Shown: piece after piece, positions 60,105-64,000 of the stretch
Layout: every line of letters starts with the position of its first letter
Position numbering within the stretch: the stretch's first letter is position 1
Assembly: GCF_019355935.1 (NCBI RefSeq)
Contig: NZ_CP079925.1
Span: 2,666,001 to 2,730,000, forward strand
Reading direction: 5' to 3'
Length of the DNA: 64,000 bases
Source of the DNA: Comamonas sp. Y33R10-2
Lineage (GTDB): Bacteria > Pseudomonadota > Gammaproteobacteria > Burkholderiales > Burkholderiaceae_C
Translations under genes and position numbers: made by a program
Notes under the pieces: model-generated
What the model saw: the letters and a program-made list of their open reading frames with translations, nothing else
Databases searched by the model: none
Told to the model about the DNA's origin: nothing

Positions 60105-60138
60105 AAAAAAGCCTTCTGGAAACAGAAGGCTTTTTTCG
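60105..60138 (+). terminator. Initiator tRNA terminator
   Basis: AAAAAAGCCTTCTG (60105-60118) and CAGAAGGCTTTTTT (60123-60136) form a perfect 14-bp stem with a GAAA tetraloop. It starts 3 bp after the tRNA 3' end. Confidence 0.93.
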
Positions 60139-60173
60139 TTGTGGCGGCAAAAACCGCCACAACCAAATCCAGG

Positions 60174-60265
60174 GACACCGAGGAAGCGCCGCCGCGCACC
60201 GAGGGTGTCGTCCCCCTCCGGAGCAAAGCTCCAGAGAGGGGGAAGGCGCAAAGCGCCTCAGGGGG
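60174..60265 (-). repeat. Three-hairpin intergenic repeat, copy 4
   Basis: The copy lies on the minus strand and begins CCCCCTGAG 3 nt after the gdhA stop. Stem I GGCGC / GCGCC has a TTT loop (60245-60257). Stem II is CCCCC / GGGGG with an extra inner hairpin GGAGC / GCTCC. Stem III GACACC / GGTGTC is at 60174-60179 and 60204-60209 in + coordinates. Confidence 0.85.
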
Positions 60266-60268
60266 AGC

Positions 60269-61576
60269 TTATGGGTAAAGTCCGCGCATTTCACGCGCAT
60301 GCAAGATGCGCTTGCAGGCCACGATGAAGGTGGCAGTGCGCAGCGACACCTTGTTTTCCTGCGCCACAGCCCAGACGCCGGCAAAGGCCTCTTGCATGAT
60401 GCGCACCAAACGGGCGTTGATCTCGTCCTCGCTCCAGAAGAAGCTGGAGAAATCTTGCACCCACTCAAAGTAACTCACCGTTACGCCGCCGGCGTTGGCA
60501 ATCACGTCGGGTAACACCAACACACCCTTGGCAGTCAGGATGTCGTCGGCCTCCGGCGTGGTGGGGCCGTTGGCGCCTTCGATGACCAGCTTGGCTTTGA
60601 TCTGGTCTGCGTTGTCTTTGGTGATTTGGCTTTCCAGTGCCGCAGGGATCAGGATTTCGCAATCCACGCCCCAAAAAGCTTGGTTGTCCATGCTTTCGCC
60701 ACCGCTAAAGCCGCCCACGCCGCCGTTCTTTTGCACATGCTCTAGCAGTGCATTCACATCAAAGCCTGCTGCGTTGTAGATGCTGCCGGTGTGATCTTGC
60801 ACAGCCACCACCTTGGCGCCAGCCTCGGAAAACAGCTTGCCTGCGGTGCCACCCACATTGCCAAAGCCTTGTACCGCCACGCGTGCGCCCTGAATGGTCA
60901 GGCCGCTAAGCTTGGCTGCTTCAATACCGACGGTAAACACGCCGCGGCCTGTGGCCTCAACGCGACCCAGTGAGCCGCCCAAGTCCACTGGCTTGCCTGT
61001 CACCACGCCGGTCGCCGTAGCGCCGGTGTTCATGGAATAGGTGTCCATCATCCAAGCCATGATCTGGCCGTTGGTGTTCACGTCCGGCGCGGGGATGTCC
61101 TTGGTGGGGCCAATCAGTAAGCCGATTTCGCTGGTGTAGCGGCGCGTCAGGCGCTCTAACTCACCTTTGGATAGCTTGCGCGGGTCCACGCGAATACCGC
61201 CTTTGGCACCGCCATAAGGCACGTTTACTGCAGCGTTCTTGATGCTCATCCAAGCCGACAGTGCCATCACTTCCGATAGCGTCACATCTTGGTGAAAGCG
61301 CACACCGCCCTTGCCGGGGCCGCGGCTCAAGTTGTGCTGCACGCGGTAGCCTTCAAAGTGGGCGATTGTGCCGTTGTCCAGCTCGATGGGAACGTCCACG
61401 ATCAAGATGCGCTTGGGGCGCTTGAGCGTCTCAACCCAGCGGGCCAGCGAACCGAGGTACGGAGTGACCCGATCTACCTGCTGGAGGTAGTTGCCCCAAG
61501 GACCGACGTGATCGGCATTGAGGTAAGAGGGCAGCACATGTCCCGAGGGGGACGCGGAGGAGTCTTTGGCTTGCAT
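60269..61576 (-). CDS. gdhA: Glutamate dehydrogenase
   Basis: The 435-residue enzyme interconverts glutamate and 2-oxoglutarate + ammonia with NAD(P). Visible are [22 protein letters not shown], the substrate Lys in [32 protein letters not shown], and the nucleotide fold [14 protein letters not shown]. An Asp/Glu residue to distinguish NAD from NADP was not judged. Length is typical of the hexameric class. ATG 61576 (MQAKDSS) is chosen; the frame extends to 61705. The stop is followed by a three-hairpin repeat on the same strand. Confidence 0.94.
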   Translation of the reverse strand: MQAKDSSASPSGHVLPSYLNADHVGPWGNYLQQVDRVTPYLGSLARWVETLKRPKRILIVDVPIELDNGTIAHFEGYRVQHNLSRGPGKGGVRFHQDVTLSEVMALSAWMSIKNAAVNVPYGGAKGGIRVDPRKLSKGELERLTRRYTSEIGLLIGPTKDIPAPDVNTNGQIMAWMMDTYSMNTGATATGVVTGKPVDLGGSLGRVEATGRGVFTVGIEAAKLSGLTIQGARVAVQGFGNVGGTAGKLFSEAGAKVVAVQDHTGSIYNAAGFDVNALLEHVQKNGGVGGFSGGESMDNQAFWGVDCEILIPAALESQITKDNADQIKAKLVIEGANGPTTPEADDILTAKGVLVLPDVIANAGGVTVSYFEWVQDFSSFFWSEDEINARLVRIMQEAFAGVWAVAQENKVSLRTATFIVACKRILHAREMRGLYP

Positions 61577-61785
61577 GGTGAAGGCCTCGTTGACTGAAGG
61601 TGAGAAAGCGCTTTGTGAGCTCTTTCTATCTGGACTTTGCAGTGTGCGCGCAGCGGGTTTTCCTGTCCAAGGCTTGATGCGAAATGCCTTATGCGTTTTT
61701 TGCATAGCACCAATAAATCCGGAGCTAGCCTCTCAGAGTTCTGGATTTGCGACATGGAAATACGAAATTTGACATCATGCCCACC

Positions 61786-62709
61786 ATGTCTGAAAACAAA
61801 GATAGCAATAGCGGCTTGAACGGCCCGGCACTATTTGCCAACACCCCGCCCATAGGCCTTGCCCCCGAATTGCAAGACCAAGAAGAAGTGCTGCCTGACT
61901 GGAAGCTGCTGTGGCCCGCTCTGCCTGAAGATTGCTACGCCTCAGCCGATGCGCTGTGGTGGTCGCGCAAGCTGGGCGAGCCGCAAGCGCTGGGCGCGGA
62001 TGTGGCGCCGCTGATCGCCAGCGAAGCGGATGCCCGCGCCGTGCAAAGCGCACTGGCCCGCACTTGGGATTGGTGGCCGGCAGACCGCGCGCCGCGCTAC
62101 TGGAAGTCCGGCGGCCCTAGCCGCGACGCAGCCTTGCTGCATGTGCCCCTGCCCGAGAACGGTATTCACCAAGGCGTGGCACTAGCACCTGTGCCTGAAG
62201 CCGTCTTTAACCTGCGCGGTGCAGAGGCAGAAATCGCCCTGCGCCTTGGTCAAGACGTCAGCGCTGAACAAGCTGCCGCGTTGGATTACGACAGCGCGCT
62301 AGCACTGGTCGATGGCGTGACTGTGGCCGTGGAATGGGTGGACGTGCGCTGGCGCGATGGCCTCAAAGCGCCAGCGCTGGCTTTGCTGGCGGACGGTCAG
62401 TGTCACGGCGGCTTGGCGCTGGGCGAATGGCTGCCTGCATCCATCATCGCTGGGCGCAACTGGGCCAAGCAGCTATGCACTGTGAGCGTGAATGGCGGCG
62501 AGCCGCAGCGTTTTACCGGCACGCATAGCTTGGGCGATCCGGTCTGGCTGCTGGTGGATTGGCTGCAACACGTGGCACGGGAATACGGCAGCGTGCCCGC
62601 AGGCACGGTGGTCACCACGGGCACTTGGTGCGGCTGCATGCCACTGAATGCCGGTGACCGCTTTGAGATGAAGTTTGAAGGCTTGGGTCAGCTGGGCTGG
62701 CAGTTTTAA
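61786..62709 (+). CDS. Fumarylacetoacetate hydrolase-fold protein
   Basis: The protein, 307 residues from ATG 61786 (MSENKD), has the FAH superfamily fold late in the sequence: AEIALRLGQDVSA with the metal acidic residues, ALVDGVTVAVEWVDV, HGGLALGEWLP and the C-terminal VVTTGTWCGCMPLNAGD. The N-terminal 110 residues are Trp-rich and not typical. A hydratase or oxaloacetate decarboxylase-like role is possible; the substrate cannot be named. It is divergent from gdhA. Start codons at 61747 or 61777 are alternatives. Confidence 0.75.
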   Translation: MSENKDSNSGLNGPALFANTPPIGLAPELQDQEEVLPDWKLLWPALPEDCYASADALWWSRKLGEPQALGADVAPLIASEADARAVQSALARTWDWWPADRAPRYWKSGGPSRDAALLHVPLPENGIHQGVALAPVPEAVFNLRGAEAEIALRLGQDVSAEQAAALDYDSALALVDGVTVAVEWVDVRWRDGLKAPALALLADGQCHGGLALGEWLPASIIAGRNWAKQLCTVSVNGGEPQRFTGTHSLGDPVWLLVDWLQHVAREYGSVPAGTVVTTGTWCGCMPLNAGDRFEMKFEGLGQLGWQF

Positions 62710-62739
62710 ACAAAGCAGCGCTGAATGCTTTTTGAGAAC

Positions 62740-62785
62740 TTCTGATTTCATAGCGGCAAGCGCTTGCATTTACTTGAGGTGAACC
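62740..62785. repeat. TAGCTAT-family repeat, degenerate
   Basis: Contains TTTCATAGCGGCAAGCGCTTGCATTT, with the palindrome GCAAGCGCTTGC and CATAGC. It is a weak, degenerate member of the AT-rich family. Confidence 0.4.
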
Positions 62786-62915
62786 TGTTTTGATTAAAAA
62801 ACGGCAGCCATACTGTGACAGCAGCTCCTTTTTGAAAAGCAGGTAATTCCGGAGATGTGAATCAGCCAAAGAACTCTCCAATTGAGCGCTTGATCGTCAA
62901 GAGGGAGTTCAAAGA

Positions 62916-63425
62916 GTGAGCGAAACCGCAATCGCTGCATTGCAGCAAAGACTGGATCTGGCCGAGGCGCGCTTGGAAATCATGGATCTGGAGGCGGAGT
63001 ACGCCAGAGCCTGGGATGCGGGCGATGCCGCGGGCTGGGCGGCAGTCTTTACGGAAGACGGCGTGTTTGACCTGGCAGCGGTGGGTCAGGGGCCGCGGCT
63101 GGTTCACTCGGGCCGAGAGGAACTACATGCCTTTTGCACGCAGGTGGACGCGTTCTACAAAGGCCTGCACTTCATGCACCTGCCGCGTCTGCAGATTGAT
63201 GGCGGCACGGCGCAAGCGCGCGTGCATTTCCAGTGGCATGGCCTATTCAACGCGTCGGCACAATATTTTGGCCAGCGCACGGTGCTGGGTTATTACGATG
63301 TGCGCTATCAGCGTGTGCAGGGCCGCTGGTTGATGAAGCATCGGCTGGAAAAAGCCGTCAGCGGCGTGACGACCGAGCACTACGACGTGTATCAGTCCGC
63401 CAGTCTGACTCAGGGCCAGTCCTGA
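62916..63425 (+). CDS. SnoaL/NTF2-like domain protein
   Basis: The 169-residue protein has the NTF2-like cone fold of the SnoaL_4 type: LDLAEARLEIMDLEAEYARAWD at the N-terminus, then a DAAGWAAVFTEDGVFDL cleft segment and QGRWLMKHRLEK late. Families of this fold include ring-hydroxylating dioxygenase small subunits, cyclases and hydratases. A catalytic pair was not identified. The start is a GTG at 62916, preceded by GAGGGAG. It is alone, 206 bp from the FAH-fold gene. It converges with the PPK2 gene. Confidence 0.8.
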   Translation: MSETAIAALQQRLDLAEARLEIMDLEAEYARAWDAGDAAGWAAVFTEDGVFDLAAVGQGPRLVHSGREELHAFCTQVDAFYKGLHFMHLPRLQIDGGTAQARVHFQWHGLFNASAQYFGQRTVLGYYDVRYQRVQGRWLMKHRLEKAVSGVTTEHYDVYQSASLTQGQS

Positions 63426-63452
63426 CGGACATGAACCGCGGTCGCGGCGGGC

Positions 63453-64000
63453 CTACTTCACCTTGATTTTTTCAAGCGCAGGTGCACCGGGCGGGTACTT
63501 CAAATCCAGATTGCTCAGTACCTCGCGCACCATGGTGGCGATCATCAGGTTGCGGTGCGTCTTTGAATCGGCAGGCACGATGGTCCACGGTGCCCAAGGT
63601 GTATGCGTGGCCGCCAGCAGTTGCGCATAGGCTTGCTGGTAGTCATCCCACTGGGCGCGCACCTTCAGGTCGTTTTCATCAAACTTCCAGTGCTTGCACG
63701 GGTCATCTAGCCGCTCTTGCAGGCGCTCGCGCTGCTCGTCTTTGCTGATGTGCAGCATGAACTTGAGGATGACAGTCCCCGTCTCGCTGAGCATGCGCTC
63801 GAAGTCATTGATCTGGGCGTAGCGCTGCGTTTGCTGCTCGGGGCTGATGAACCCATTGACCACGGGCACCAGCACATCCTCGTACTGGCTGCGGTTGAAG
63901 ACCACGACCTCGCCTGCATTGGGCACCTGCTGGTGAATGCGCCATAGATAGTCGTGCGCCTTTTCCACCTCGGTCGGAGCCTTCCAGCCCACGGTGCGCA
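63453..64000 (-). CDS. PPK2 family polyphosphate kinase, partial
   Basis: The minus-strand gene runs past the right edge, so only about the C-terminal 182 residues are present. Segments EVVVFNRSQYEDVLV, ISPEQQTQRYAQINDFERML and TVILKFMLHISKDEQRERLQ, followed by PWTIVPADSKTHRNLM, match the PPK2 family. PPK2 uses polyphosphate to phosphorylate nucleoside mono- or diphosphates. The Walker A and B region expected farther upstream lies outside. The stop is at 63453-63455. Substrate preference cannot be judged. Confidence 0.88.
   Translation of the reverse strand, partial: RTVGWKAPTEVEKAHDYLWRIHQQVPNAGEVVVFNRSQYEDVLVPVVNGFISPEQQTQRYAQINDFERMLSETGTVILKFMLHISKDEQRERLQERLDDPCKHWKFDENDLKVRAQWDDYQQAYAQLLAATHTPWAPWTIVPADSKTHRNLMIATMVREVLSNLDLKYPPGAPALEKIKVK

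Overview
The window reads as an ordinary, gene-dense chromosomal segment of a Burkholderiales bacterium, most likely Comamonadaceae and close to Comamonas. This is inferred from protein character, the parA-hydrolase-parB block, a complete homoprotocatechuate (hpa) pathway, a Bug-type solute receptor, GTP-dependent PEP carboxykinase and two families of short dispersed intergenic repeats. No database search was possible. GC content looks high except in the glycosyltransferase block at about 52.1-56.5 kb. The parA/parS/parB block at the left edge suggests the replication origin is near. No CRISPR array, prophage, transposase or IS element was seen.

Layout. 0-2.6 kb: chromosome partition genes parA and parB flanking a small alpha/beta hydrolase, with a perfect parS directly after parA. 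2.6-13.4 kb: mixed metabolism and envelope genes (class II aldolase-like protein, M20 peptidase, MFS exporter with a divergent AraC regulator, membrane-anchored methyltransferase, two tandem lipoproteins, FAD-linked dehydrogenase, cobalamin adenosyltransferase, threonine dehydratase). 13.4-19.1 kb: a 45-residue membrane protein too short for ordinary ORF calling, pckG with a perfect 18-bp hairpin in its leader, a LysR regulator, a phosphoesterase and a universal stress protein. 19.2-21.5 kb: an argP-like regulator divergent from dadA. 21.7-31.1 kb: the hpa cluster hpaG1-hpaG2-bug-hpaE-hpaD-hpaF-hpaH-SSADH-hpaI-hpaR, which together convert homoprotocatechuate to pyruvate and succinate. The hydroxylase genes hpaBC are not here, although a lone HpaC-like flavin reductase lies just downstream. 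31.1-37.0 kb: exonuclease, flavin reductase, TauD-type dioxygenase, glutathione reductase and minCDE. 37.1-46.8 kb: enoyl-CoA hydratase, acetoacetyl-CoA synthetase, a B12-binding radical SAM protein, an NCS2 permease, an acetyl-CoA:CoA transferase, a thioesterase and an M48 protease. 46.8-52.1 kb: EamA transporter, AraC regulator, AmpG-type permease and a two-component system. 52.1-56.5 kb: an LPS/polysaccharide block (GT32-like, GT2, O-antigen ligase, GT4). 56.5-64 kb: CHCC zinc-finger protein, ilvE, radA, initiator tRNA-Met, gdhA, an FAH-fold protein, an NTF2-like protein and the 3' part of a PPK2 polyphosphate kinase.

The most interesting structure is non-coding. Four copies of a three-hairpin repeat sit within 3 nt of a stop codon, always in the same orientation relative to the upstream gene, and their stems vary in a compensatory way. 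A second, AT-richer family carrying TAGCTAT boundaries occurs between many genes and appears to have one copy inside the acetoacetyl-CoA synthetase reading frame. No clearly new multi-gene system was found; most coding content is recognisable.
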